A stretch of DNA of 64,000 bases, taken from contig NZ_AP022576.1 in assembly GCF_010730355.1 (NCBI RefSeq), positions 744,001 through 808,000 of the forward strand, written 5' to 3'. This DNA is from Mycobacterium florentinum. GTDB taxonomy: Bacteria > Actinomycetota > Actinomycetes > Mycobacteriales > Mycobacteriaceae. Both the position numbers and the translations under genes were made by a program. Position 1 is the stretch's first letter. Each line of letters begins with the position of its first letter. Under the pieces are notes generated by a model that was not told the DNA's origin, did no database searches, and saw only the letters and a list, made by a program, of their open reading frames with translations. Of this stretch, positions 1 through 8,640 are shown piece by piece.

Positions 1-1199
1 CGATGACCTTGCCCGCACCCACCAGTGCGATCCGCACCGTCCTGCTCACCGGTTCGACCGGGTTCCTGGGGCGGTTCCTCGGCTTGGAATGGCTGCAACG
101 ACTGGCTGATTCGGGCGGCACCCTGGTCTGCCTGACGCGCGGCGCGGACACCGCCCACGCGCACCAGCGCATCGAGGCGGCCCTGGATTCCGACCCCAAG
201 CTGCTCGACCGGTTCCGGACCCTGGCCGACGGCCATCTCGAAGTCGTGGCGGGCGACATCGGCGAACCCGGCTTCGGGCTCGACGAGGTGACCTGGCAGC
301 GCCTCAGCGAGACCGTCGACCTGATCGTGCATCCGGCCGCTCACGTCAACCATGTGCTGCCGTATCAGCAGTTGTTCGGCCCCAATGTCGTCGGTACCGC
401 CGAAGTGATCCGGTTGGCGATCACCGCCAAACTCAAGCCGGTCCACTACATCTCCACGCTGGGCGTCAGCGCCGTGGCCCATCAGCTGGTGGACGAAGAC
501 ACCGACATCCGGCGCTCCGTTCCCGCGTGTGTCGTCGGCGACGGCTACGCCAACGGTTACGGGATCAGCAAGTGGGCCGGCGAGGTGTTGATGCGCGAAG
601 TACACGATCTGTGCGGGCTACCCGTGGCGGTGTTCCGGCCGGGGATGATCCTGGCCGACAGCCGCTACGCGGGGCAGCTCAACGTGCCGGACATCTTCAC
701 CCGGCTGCTGTTCAGCCTGGTGGCAACCGGCGTCGCGCCGCGGTCGTTCTATCACGCCGGTGACGCCCAACCGCACTACGAAGGCCTGCCGGTCGACTTC
801 CTGGCCGACGCGATCGCCGCGATCGGACCGCGACATGGCAGCAGCTTCGCGACGTACAACACGACCAACCCGCACGACGACGGCATCTCGATGGACACGT
901 TCGTCGACTGGATCATCGCCGCGGGCTACCCGGTCGAAAAGATCGACGACTACTCGAGTTGGCTGGCCCGCTTCGGGACGGCGATGGGGGCACTGCCCGA
1001 ACGGCAGCGCGCCCAGTCGGTGCTCACCGTGCTGGACGTCTACCGTGAACCCATGCCCGCTATCGCCGGCTCACCGGTACCCGGCGCGCAATTCCAGTCC
1101 GCGGTCGAACACTCGGGTCGCGCGATCCCCCACGTCTCGCAACAGCTGATCCAGAAGTACCTTGCCGACCTGGCCCAGATCGGTGTGCTCACCCGGTGA
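1..1199 (+). CDS. car: Carboxylic acid reductase, C-terminal reductase domain (partial, 5' end outside window)
   Basis: The visible 398 residues match the thioester reductase (R) domain of mycobacterial and Nocardia carboxylic acid reductases, which release a phosphopantetheine-bound acyl group as an aldehyde with NADPH. The Rossmann motif [10 protein letters not shown] lies near residue 18, a YGISK segment supplies the catalytic Tyr and Lys, and the stretches [14 protein letters not shown] and [11 protein letters not shown] are family signatures. Whole enzymes are about 1170 residues (adenylation, carrier and reductase domains), so the ATG at base 3 is almost certainly internal and the frame runs in from upstream. 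The amidohydrolase gene follows after 33 bp, probably in the same transcript. Family assignment is strong; the substrate is unknown. Confidence 0.9.
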   Translation, partial: MTLPAPTSAIRTVLLTGSTGFLGRFLGLEWLQRLADSGGTLVCLTRGADTAHAHQRIEAALDSDPKLLDRFRTLADGHLEVVAGDIGEPGFGLDEVTWQRLSETVDLIVHPAAHVNHVLPYQQLFGPNVVGTAEVIRLAITAKLKPVHYISTLGVSAVAHQLVDEDTDIRRSVPACVVGDGYANGYGISKWAGEVLMREVHDLCGLPVAVFRPGMILADSRYAGQLNVPDIFTRLLFSLVATGVAPRSFYHAGDAQPHYEGLPVDFLADAIAAIGPRHGSSFATYNTTNPHDDGISMDTFVDWIIAAGYPVEKIDDYSSWLARFGTAMGALPERQRAQSVLTVLDVYREPMPAIAGSPVPGAQFQSAVEHSGRAIPHVSQQLIQKYLADLAQIGVLTR

Positions 1200-1232
1200 T
1201 CCGCAGCGAGAAGTGATCCCAACGAAGGGACG

Positions 1233-2402
1233 ATGATGTCCAGCCCAGCCCGCACCGTGTACCCCGAGGGCGTGATCGGCGCGCCCAAGCACCGTCACGG
1301 TCACGCCGCGGAATTCGGCACCGGCCTGCCGCCCGGCACCGAGGTGTTCTCCGCCGACAACCACATCTCGGTGGCCGACGACATCTTCTACGAGCGGTTT
1401 CCCGACGACCTCAAAGATCAGGCCCCCCGGATCTGGTACGAGGATGGCGCGTATCTGCTCGGCCAACCCGGACAGTCAATGGTGGTGGGCGATTTCAGCG
1501 CGGTGCTGATGCAATACGACGATCTGGCAGGTGCGGCCACCAACAACGTCGAGGCGCGGATTCGTGAGCTCGCCGAAGACGGCGTCGACAAGGAACTGGC
1601 CTTCCCCAATGCGGTGCTGGCGCTGTTCCATCACCCCGACCACGACATTCGCGAGCGCATCTTCCGCGTCTACAACGAGCACATCGCCGCGGTTCAGGAG
1701 GGCTCAAACGGCCATTGCTACGGAGTCGGGCTGATCAACTGGTGGGATCCGCGCGGCGCCCGTCGTACGCTGACCGAACTGAAATCGTTGGGGCTCAAGA
1801 CGTTTCTGATGCCGATCAGCCCCGGCAACGACGAAAACGGCCGGCTCATCGATTACTCCAGCTCGGCGATGAGCGCGGTATGGGACGAGATCGAAGAGGC
1901 TGGGCTGCCCATCGCCCATCACATCGGCGAGAGTCAGCCGAAATTTCCCAGCGAGGTCAACAGCGTCGCGGTGGCGATGATGGTCAACATCGACTCGTTT
2001 CGGGAGATGTTCTCCAAGTACATCTTCGGCGGCATCCTGGACAGGCACCGACGGCTGCGGGTCGGCTGGTTCGAGGGCGGAATCGCCTGGGTGCCGACGG
2101 CACTGCAGGACGCCGAGCACGTCCTGGCCTCCTACCGGCACATGCTGCGCCACCTTCCCGAGCACGACATCCGCTACTACTGGAACACCCACATGTGCGC
2201 CTCGTTCATGGTGGACGGGCTAGGCCTGCGACAGATCGACGAGATCGGCATCGACAAGGTGATGTGGTCGTCGGACTATCCGCACAACGAGAGCACGTTC
2301 GGCTATTCGGAGCGGTCATTGGCCGCGGTGGTCGACGCCGTCGGCCCCGAGGACGCCGTGCGGGTTGTCGGCGGCAACATCAAGAAATTCCTGGGGATTT
2401 GA
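1233..2402 (+). CDS. Amidohydrolase family 2 (TIM-barrel metal-dependent hydrolase)
   Basis: A 389-residue protein of the amidohydrolase-2 group abundant in mycobacterial catabolic clusters; relatives are decarboxylases or hydrolases on a divalent metal. The N-terminal metal motif is altered to SADNH (usual form DxH), while the barrel motifs AHHIGES, WFEGG and the C-terminal SSDYPHNES are present. A GAAGGGA ribosome-binding site lies just upstream; spacing favours the second ATG (1236) over 1233. The M24 gene starts 2 bp after its stop, so translation is probably coupled. Two further paralogues lie in this window. The reaction cannot be assigned from sequence. Confidence 0.85.
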   Translation: MMSSPARTVYPEGVIGAPKHRHGHAAEFGTGLPPGTEVFSADNHISVADDIFYERFPDDLKDQAPRIWYEDGAYLLGQPGQSMVVGDFSAVLMQYDDLAGAATNNVEARIRELAEDGVDKELAFPNAVLALFHHPDHDIRERIFRVYNEHIAAVQEGSNGHCYGVGLINWWDPRGARRTLTELKSLGLKTFLMPISPGNDENGRLIDYSSSAMSAVWDEIEEAGLPIAHHIGESQPKFPSEVNSVAVAMMVNIDSFREMFSKYIFGGILDRHRRLRVGWFEGGIAWVPTALQDAEHVLASYRHMLRHLPEHDIRYYWNTHMCASFMVDGLGLRQIDEIGIDKVMWSSDYPHNESTFGYSERSLAAVVDAVGPEDAVRVVGGNIKKFLGI

Positions 2403-2404
2403 GC

Positions 2405-3640
2405 ATGACGAACACAATCGCTGCCCGCCGCTCGGTGCTCGACGCTCCCGACGAACCCGACTGGGCCCGGATGCGCACCGAGGTCGGGGCGCGGATACGG
2501 TCCGCGATGGCCGAACAGGGCATCGACGCGCTGATCCTGCTGATGAACGGCTCCGTCGGATATGCGACGGGAGCCAGCTGGCCGCTGTTGGACGCGGGCC
2601 TCTCGCACGTGGAGCGCCCGGTCGCGGTGGTGCTCGCCGACGACGTGCATCCACACCTGTTCATGCCGCTGCGCAGCGGATCGTCGGCGGAGTCGCCGGT
2701 GCCCGACGACCAACTGCACGGCCCCGCTTACCTCGAATTCGACCACGGCGTCGAGGATTTCGCCCGGCAGCTGGCCGGGCTGATCCCGCCGGGAGCGAGC
2801 ATCGCCGTCGACGAACTCACCGGGGCGATGCGACGCGCGGCACCCAAACTGTTTCCCGCGGGACCGCCGACCGATGCGGCCATCGTGCTCGGCGCGGCGC
2901 AATTGGTGAAGACCCGCGACGAGCTGTCCTGTCTGCGCAGGTCGGCCCGCATCACCGAGCAAGCCATTGTCGACGTGCAGCAGGCCCTGGTGCCGGGCGT
3001 GCGGCAGATCGATCTTTCGGCCACCTTCGTGCGTCGTGCGTTCGAACTCGGGGCCACCACCAACATGCTGGAGGCCATCTGGCAGGTGATGCCGAGTTCG
3101 CGGGAGACCGGGGTGTGGACGACGCACGGCGATCTCGCGCTGCCGCTGCTCCCCACCGACCGGGAACTGGCCGCCGGCGATGTGCTGTGGACCGACATCA
3201 GCATCACCTACCACGGATACTGCTCCGACTTCGGCCGCACCTGGATTGTCGGCGAGAAACCGACCCCGCGCCAGCAGGAGCAGTTCCTGCAGTGGCGCAC
3301 GGTCCTGGACGCCGTGCTCGCGGTGACCAAAGCCGGTGTCACCTCCGGTGATTTGGCGCGTGCGGCGATCGCCGCCAACGGTGGCCGCAAACCGTGGCTG
3401 CCGCATTTCTATCTGGGCCACGGCATCGGCACCTACCCCGCCGAAGCGCCGATGATCGGAACGGATCTCGGCGAGGAGTTCGACGACAACTTCGTGTTTC
3501 CGCCCGGCATGGTTCTGGTTCTGGAACCCGTGATGTGGGAGGACGGCACCGGAGGCTACCGCAGTGAGGAGATCGTGGTGATCACCGAGGACGGCTACGC
3601 GCCGATTACCGACTACCCCTATACGCCCTATGGCGACTGA
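2405..3640 (+). CDS. M24 family metallopeptidase (Xaa-Pro aminopeptidase/prolidase-like)
   Basis: A 411-residue pita-bread fold protein. The N-terminal creatinase-like domain covers about residues 1-170 and the catalytic domain the rest. All five usual metal ligands can be placed: D264 (WTDIS), D275 (CSDFGRTW), H339 (LGHGIGTYP), E374 (LVLEPVMW) and E388 (YRSEE). The frame is open much further upstream, but the ATG 2 bp after the amidohydrolase stop is the sensible start and gives a normal family length. The last 11 bp overlap the next gene. An active metal-dependent peptidase or related C-N hydrolase is likely; the substrate may be a small catabolic intermediate and not a peptide. Confidence 0.88.
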   Translation: MTNTIAARRSVLDAPDEPDWARMRTEVGARIRSAMAEQGIDALILLMNGSVGYATGASWPLLDAGLSHVERPVAVVLADDVHPHLFMPLRSGSSAESPVPDDQLHGPAYLEFDHGVEDFARQLAGLIPPGASIAVDELTGAMRRAAPKLFPAGPPTDAAIVLGAAQLVKTRDELSCLRRSARITEQAIVDVQQALVPGVRQIDLSATFVRRAFELGATTNMLEAIWQVMPSSRETGVWTTHGDLALPLLPTDRELAAGDVLWTDISITYHGYCSDFGRTWIVGEKPTPRQQEQFLQWRTVLDAVLAVTKAGVTSGDLARAAIAANGGRKPWLPHFYLGHGIGTYPAEAPMIGTDLGEEFDDNFVFPPGMVLVLEPVMWEDGTGGYRSEEIVVITEDGYAPITDYPYTPYGD

Positions 3641-4745
3641 AATTCTGCCCGACACCCGGGCACTACGAACCGGACGCCGGGAACGCGCACTGGCCCAGAT
3701 GGACGAGCACGGCCTCGACATCCTGGTGCTCGGCCGCCAGGCCAACATTCGTTATGTGACTGGCGCGCCCCAGCTCTGGATCGCCGGGACGCGGCCGTTC
3801 GGTCCGATGTGCGTGCTGGTGCGCGCCACCGGAGACATCTACCTCAACAGCACCGACGACGAGGGGGTCCCCGAGGAGATCGACCACGATCACCTCTACG
3901 GGCTGGCCTGGAACCCGATGACGCTCATCGACGTGCTCAAGAAGGTCGACGGCGCCGAGGCGGCGCGCCGGGTCGGAACCGACGCCATCACACCGACTTT
4001 CGCCGCTTTGCTGCCCGACGCGTTCCCGAATGCCGAACTCGTGGACGCCGAGCCGGCGATGCGTGCGGCCCGGCGCATCAAGACACCCGACGAGATCGCG
4101 GCGATGGACAGCGCGCTGCGCATCGCCGAACACGGATTGGCCACCGCCCTGGGCGAATTGGCGCCGGGCGTATCCGAGCAGACGCTGGCCGGGGTCATGA
4201 TGGAGGCGATGGCCGCGGGCGGGGTCAGCACGCCGGCCACCCAGGACGCCGCATGGGTGACCTCGCCGGAACGGCCGTGGCATCGCGGTCAGGCGCAGGC
4301 CCGGCCGGGCGACCTGGTCGCATTCGCCGCCGGGGCACTGGCCGATGGCTATGTCGCGGAGGTGGGCCGAACGTGGCCCGTCGGCGATGGCGCCGACACC
4401 GTGGCGCTGTTCGCACGGTCGAACACGTTGTACGACAAGATGCTTGCCGCCTGCCGTCCCGGTGCGTCCACTAGTGATCTGCTTGCCGCCTACCAGGCCG
4501 CCGGCGAGCCGATACCGCCGATGCCGATCGCACACGGGCTGGGATTGGGGTTCGACCCGCCGGTGGTCTCCGAAACCCTGGTTGCCGCGGGCGAACACGA
4601 CCAGCTCGACGCCGGCATGGTGCTGGCGATTACCGGCTACGTCTGGCAGCAGGGCATCGGCGCGGTGTTCCGCCGCGACACCGTCCTGATCACCGACCGC
4701 GGCGTCGACGTGCTGACCACCAGCCCGACGTGGGCCAGCGGCTGA
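3630..4745 (+). CDS. M24-like pita-bread protein with degenerate metal site
   Basis: A 371-residue paralogue of the upstream M24 protein, starting inside it (11 bp overlap), so the two are probably made together. Aligned on the shared GRTW and AHGLG or GHGIG motifs, the two Asp ligands become A233 and E244, the two Glu ligands become Thr (LAITGYVW) and Arg (VFRRD), and only the His (H302) remains. Creatinase is a known metal-independent member of this fold, so the protein may be a metal-free hydrolase or a non-catalytic partner of the first. The frame is intact with normal codon use, so it is unlikely to be a pseudogene. Confidence 0.85.
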   Translation: MATEILPDTRALRTGRRERALAQMDEHGLDILVLGRQANIRYVTGAPQLWIAGTRPFGPMCVLVRATGDIYLNSTDDEGVPEEIDHDHLYGLAWNPMTLIDVLKKVDGAEAARRVGTDAITPTFAALLPDAFPNAELVDAEPAMRAARRIKTPDEIAAMDSALRIAEHGLATALGELAPGVSEQTLAGVMMEAMAAGGVSTPATQDAAWVTSPERPWHRGQAQARPGDLVAFAAGALADGYVAEVGRTWPVGDGADTVALFARSNTLYDKMLAACRPGASTSDLLAAYQAAGEPIPPMPIAHGLGLGFDPPVVSETLVAAGEHDQLDAGMVLAITGYVWQQGIGAVFRRDTVLITDRGVDVLTTSPTWASG

Positions 4746-5226
4746 AAGCACCTGCGGCGCTGCGGATTCAGGCGTAAGAGATCTCTGTCGGTAGCCCCGA
4801 CCGCTTCGGGGTATGAGTCGTTGACCTTCGGGTCTCAGATGATTTCTTGGGCAAGGTTGCCGAGAACTGGCCGTGTCCTCAGGGGCAAACGAATCAACGG
4901 ACCTCGAGGTATAGGCCCTTAAGTGGTTTCGCGACCAATCTCCCTGCGAACGGCGCAGCGGTCCTCGCCAGCGGGACTGCCCACTCTGCAACCATGGTGC
5001 CTCCACTCTTGACGCGTCGATCTGGTGAAACGTTTCGATCAGGTCGGAGGAATACTTGCCGTCAATCGAGCGCCATTGTACGAAGGCGGCCGACTAACCT
5101 GGAAGTTCCCTTCTGTGCCGACCAATGTCGGCTGCCCGCAGCGACTTCTGAATTCCCTTGCATCACTTGCGTTTCGCGTGTCACGGGAGGGCATTTTTTG
5201 TCGGTGGGTATCGATAAATTTGGGCT
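4746..5226. other. Gene-free stretch upstream of the HNH element
   Basis: No convincing coding frame is seen in these 481 bp, and the A+T content is visibly higher than in the flanking genes. It holds two short hairpins close to the M24 stop, a 10-bp palindrome GAAACGTTTC at 5027-5036, and the octamer GTATCGAT twice (5208-5215 and 5231-5238, the second just inside the HNH gene). It may be the 5' flank of a 13E12-type repeat unit, but no element ends could be defined by eye. Confidence 0.5.
4795..4834 (+). terminator. Two terminator-like hairpins after the M24 gene pair
   Basis: CCCCGA-CCGCT-TCGGGG forms a 6-bp stem, followed by GACC-TTCG-GGTC, a 4-bp stem closed by a stable TTCG tetraloop. 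They begin about 50 bp after the stop of the second M24 gene and could end that transcript. There is no clear run of T, as is common in mycobacteria, so the role is inferred. Confidence 0.4.
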
Positions 5227-6588
5227 GTGAGTATCGATCGCGAGGCTTTGACGGAGGCTTTCGACACCATTGACGCTGCCTTCGACGAACTTGTCTCACA
5301 CGACTGCGACGCACTCGCGACCCGGGAGCTGATGGCGCTGCTGGAACGGTGCGAGAAGGTGCGCCGCCGGCTGCCGGCGGTCGAACACCCATTCATCAAC
5401 AATCTCGTGCGGCAAGCGACGCCCCAAGAGATCGGCGGCAAGCTGTCGCATGCGATTGCCGAAGCGACGTTGATCAGCCGTTCCGAAGCGTCTCGGCGCA
5501 TCCGCGAAGCCGCCGACCTGGGGCCGCGGCACGGGTTGACCGGCGAACCGCTCGCGCCGATGTTGGCGGCCACCGCCGCCGAGCAGCGTCGGGGCACGCT
5601 GGGGCCGGGTCAGGTCGCGGCGATCCGTAAGTTGTACCACCAGTTGCCCGGCTGTATCGATGCCGTCACGCGCGAACAGGCTGAAGCCAAATTGGCCATC
5701 GAAGGCAGCCGCTTTCGGCCCGAGCAAGTCACGGAGCTGGCCGCCATTTTGGCGGATTGCCTCAACCCCGATGGCACGTACACCGATCAGGATCGTGCAC
5801 GGCGCCGCGGACTGAGCCTGGGCAACCAAGGTTGCGACGGGATGTCGGAGTTGCGGGGCCGGCTGACCCCCGAGGCCCGCGCCACCGTGGAAGCGGTGTG
5901 GGCGAAATTGGGTGCCCCGGGAATGTGCAATCCCGACGACGAAAGCCCCTGTGTGGAAGTCAATCCCAGCGAGCGGTCGATTGAGCGCGACTCCCGCAGC
6001 GCGAGCCAACGCCAGCACGACGCGATGAATGCGGCACTCAGAGGATTGCTTGCTTCGGGCGAACTCGGGAAGCACAACGGGCTGCCGGCTTCGATCATCG
6101 TCACCACCAGCCTGGCCGAGTTGGAGGCCGCCGCCGGTCGCGGCCTGACCGGTGGTGGCACCATCCTGCCGATGAGCGACGTGATCCGGTTGGCTCGCCA
6201 TGCCCGCCACTACCTGGCGATCTTCGACAAAGGCAAAGCCTTGGCGCTGTACAGCACCAAACGGCTGGCGTCACCGGCGCAGCGAATAGTCCTGTACGCC
6301 AAGGACCGTGGCTGCTCGGCTCCGGGCTGCACGGTACCCGGTTACTACTGCGAGGTTCACCACGTCACCGATTGGGCCACCTGCCACACCACCGATATCG
6401 ACGACTTGACCCTCGCATGTGGGGCCCAACACCGACTCCTGCAACCCGGGGGCTGGACCACCCGCAAGAACGCTCGGGGTGACACCGAATGGCTCCCGCC
6501 CCCGCACTTGGATCGCGGCCAACCGCGCGTCAATACCTTCCACCACCCCGAGAAGCTGCTGCAAGACCGTGACGACGACGCGCCTTAG
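5227..6588 (+). CDS. DUF222/HNH endonuclease, 13E12 repeat family protein
   Basis: A 453-residue protein with an N-terminal helical DUF222 region (about 1-300) and a C-terminal HNH nuclease domain. The HNH part is complete: CSAPGC and a following Cys form the zinc knuckle, then EVHHVTDW, and [19 protein letters not shown]. These are the repeated 13E12-type proteins of mycobacteria, thought to belong to mobile or formerly mobile units; in M. tuberculosis such repeats are integration sites of the phiRv1 prophage. The start is GTG, with the octamer GTATCGAT repeated just before and after it. The 3' end overlaps the convergent phosphotransferase gene by 4 bp. It appears intact; actual nuclease activity is unproven for the family. 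Confidence 0.9.
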   Translation: MSIDREALTEAFDTIDAAFDELVSHDCDALATRELMALLERCEKVRRRLPAVEHPFINNLVRQATPQEIGGKLSHAIAEATLISRSEASRRIREAADLGPRHGLTGEPLAPMLAATAAEQRRGTLGPGQVAAIRKLYHQLPGCIDAVTREQAEAKLAIEGSRFRPEQVTELAAILADCLNPDGTYTDQDRARRRGLSLGNQGCDGMSELRGRLTPEARATVEAVWAKLGAPGMCNPDDESPCVEVNPSERSIERDSRSASQRQHDAMNAALRGLLASGELGKHNGLPASIIVTTSLAELEAAAGRGLTGGGTILPMSDVIRLARHARHYLAIFDKGKALALYSTKRLASPAQRIVLYAKDRGCSAPGCTVPGYYCEVHHVTDWATCHTTDIDDLTLACGAQHRLLQPGGWTTRKNARGDTEWLPPPHLDRGQPRVNTFHHPEKLLQDRDDDAP

Positions 6589-7871
6589 CTCACGCGTCCC
6601 TCCTCGGCCAGGGCCGAGTCCAGCAGATCTCCCACGCGATACCGTTCCCACGCGCTCAGTAGGTTGCACAACATTTGCAGTGGCGCGCGGACACTTTCGT
6701 CGTCCCTGATCCGCGGATCCGTGCGGCTGCTGGGCACGGTGTCGAATCGCTTGCGTATCAACGCCGGCACGTCCAACAGCCAGGCGACTCCCATGGCGGC
6801 GGCGTACAGCAGCGTGTGACGGCGCAACCGGGCCGCATCGAGTTCCGGGCCGCCATGGCGATGGACTTCGGCGACGAACAGCTGCAGCAGATCGTCGAGA
6901 TGTACATCCCACAGCTCGGTTTCGGCGCCGGACATCGCACCCCAGATGGCCATGCCCAGATTCATCTGGCTGACGCATCCCCAGTCCATCAGGCCGCAGT
7001 GCAACACATCGTCGGCGTCCCGCCAAAACCACGCATTGTCGATGTTGGCGTTCCAATGGCACAACGCGACATAGTCAGCGTCACCGGCCAATTGGCCCGT
7101 GACGGCGTGCTCGTGGTGCGCGAGGCGGGACGCATCGTCGCGCAGGCGGGCCAGGAATTGCGGCGAGCGCACATCCGCGGGCAGTAGCCCGGGATGAGTC
7201 TCGGCGAATTCGGCAAGCTGGCCAAGTCGTCGTTCCAGTTTCTCGACGGACAGCGGTGCGCGTTCCCCCACCGTCGCGGCCTGCACGTCCAACGGAAAGT
7301 CGTCGGCCGGAAGGTGCCCCGATCGATGTGTTCCGGCCAGCCGGGCCAGGGCGGTGAGCAGCGCCCGATAGTGCTCCAGCGGCTCGGGCATTTCGTAGTC
7401 GAGGCACTTGTGATATTGACGTTCGATTCCGTTGTCACCGAATCGGATTCGTTCGGTTATCAGTATCCCGGTGCCGCTCTCCCGGTGATAGTCGCCGAAC
7501 ACCACGCCGGGCACCGCGATAGGAAAACCGGGTGCCCGCGACAACGCGGCGAACCGCACCTCCGTCTCCATTTGCGTCTTGCCCCGATCGCGAATGGGGT
7601 TGTCGAGGTCGCGGGAGAACTTGACGAACAAGTCGGTATGCAAACCCGCTGTCGCCGTAGCGTATTCGACCGACAGCATGACCTTGCGACCCGTGCTGCC
7701 CCCGTGCACCTCGGCGAACTCCGCTATCCCGGTGACCGCGTTGCCGTCGCCGAGCATGCCCGAAGCCCGGAATGCGTCGGTGAGAAAGCGGGCCCCACCC
7801 TCACGCAACGACGCGGGGTCGGCGGGAAACGTCAGCTCGGACTCGTCACCGACGACCCACCGCGAAGTCAC
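6585..7871 (-). CDS. Phosphotransferase (aminoglycoside/ecdysteroid kinase-like fold)
   Basis: A 428-residue kinase-fold protein. The catalytic loop reads [12 protein letters not shown], with His-Trp-Asn where many relatives have HGD, and the metal-binding segment is LMDWG. An N-terminal lobe ([16 protein letters not shown]) carries the likely ATP-binding Lys. Relatives are often called aminoglycoside phosphotransferases but sit in lipid or steroid catabolic operons of actinobacteria, so the substrate is probably a small hydroxylated metabolite. It is last in the leftward P450 operon, 4 bp after the SDR. The replaced catalytic Asp (N in HWNAN) leaves some doubt about activity. Confidence 0.75.
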   Translation of the reverse strand: MTSRWVVGDESELTFPADPASLREGGARFLTDAFRASGMLGDGNAVTGIAEFAEVHGGSTGRKVMLSVEYATATAGLHTDLFVKFSRDLDNPIRDRGKTQMETEVRFAALSRAPGFPIAVPGVVFGDYHRESGTGILITERIRFGDNGIERQYHKCLDYEMPEPLEHYRALLTALARLAGTHRSGHLPADDFPLDVQAATVGERAPLSVEKLERRLGQLAEFAETHPGLLPADVRSPQFLARLRDDASRLAHHEHAVTGQLAGDADYVALCHWNANIDNAWFWRDADDVLHCGLMDWGCVSQMNLGMAIWGAMSGAETELWDVHLDDLLQLFVAEVHRHGGPELDAARLRRHTLLYAAAMGVAWLLDVPALIRKRFDTVPSSRTDPRIRDDESVRAPLQMLCNLLSAWERYRVGDLLDSALAEEGRVS

Positions 7872-7875
7872 CTGA

Positions 7876-8640
7876 TTACCAGGTCTGCTCGGCGGCGCGC
7901 ACCAGCATGTGGTTGACCGCCACCCGACGATCGCGGGTCACCATGAACAGCACCGCGTCGGCGATGTCCTCCGGTCGCAGCTTGACCATGCCGGCCGTCT
8001 GCTTTTCGAATGCCTCTCGTGACGAGTCGGCCAGGTGGCTGAAGATTTCGGTATCGACGGTGCCGGGCCCGACCACGCCGACCCGAACCCGCTTGCCCAG
8101 TACCTCTTGGCGCAGCCCCTCGCTGAAGGCGTTCACACCGAATTTGGTCAGCGAGTAGACCGCGGTGTTGGGGCGGGCCACCCAGCCGGCGGTCGAGCTG
8201 ATGGTGACCAGGTCGGCCACGCCGCGCCCGGCGTCGGCGGCGGCCTCGATCAGGTGGGGCAGCGCCGCCCGGGTCGCGTAGAGGACGCCCTGCACATTGA
8301 CGGACACCATCTGGTCCCAGTCCCGCAATGGCGCCTCGGTGGCGGGCGCCGACTGCATCAGGCCGGCATTGTTCACCAGGATGTCGAGACGCCCCAGCTC
8401 GGCGACCGTTTGCCGCACGGCGGCCGCGACCTGCTCGGCGTCGGTGACGTCGGCGGGCACCACCAGCGCCGTGCCGCCTCTTGACTCGACATCGGCTTTC
8501 AGGTCGGCCAGCCGGTCGGCCCGGCGCGCCAGCAGGGCGACCGCGGCACCCTCGGCTGCCAGCGCCTTAGCCGTCGCCGCGCCGATCCCGCTGCTGGCAC
8601 CGGTCACCAGTGCCGCGGTCTGTGTCAGTGTTCCCGTCAT
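7876..8640 (-). CDS. Short-chain dehydrogenase/reductase
   Basis: A 254-residue classical SDR: TGASSGIG cofactor motif near the N terminus, NNAG, catalytic Ser in ISSTAGW and YSLTK. The start chosen is the ATG that overlaps the CoA-transferase stop by 4 bp (ATGA), giving MTGTLTQ; a longer upstream frame lies inside the neighbouring gene. It probably oxidises a hydroxylated intermediate or reduces a ketone in the P450/CoA-transferase pathway. NAD versus NADP use is not clear. Confidence 0.85.
   Translation of the reverse strand: MTGTLTQTAALVTGASSGIGAATAKALAAEGAAVALLARRADRLADLKADVESRGGTALVVPADVTDAEQVAAAVRQTVAELGRLDILVNNAGLMQSAPATEAPLRDWDQMVSVNVQGVLYATRAALPHLIEAAADAGRGVADLVTISSTAGWVARPNTAVYSLTKFGVNAFSEGLRQEVLGKRVRVGVVGPGTVDTEIFSHLADSSREAFEKQTAGMVKLRPEDIADAVLFMVTRDRRVAVNHMLVRAAEQTW

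Noticed and set aside
1715..2404. Long upstream extension of the first M24 frame
   Set aside because: It is the out-of-frame shadow of the amidohydrolase gene; the coupled ATG at 2405 gives a normal M24 length.
4847..5273. Short open frames in the gap before the HNH gene
   Set aside because: No homology-like motif, no ribosome-binding site and composition unlike the neighbouring genes.
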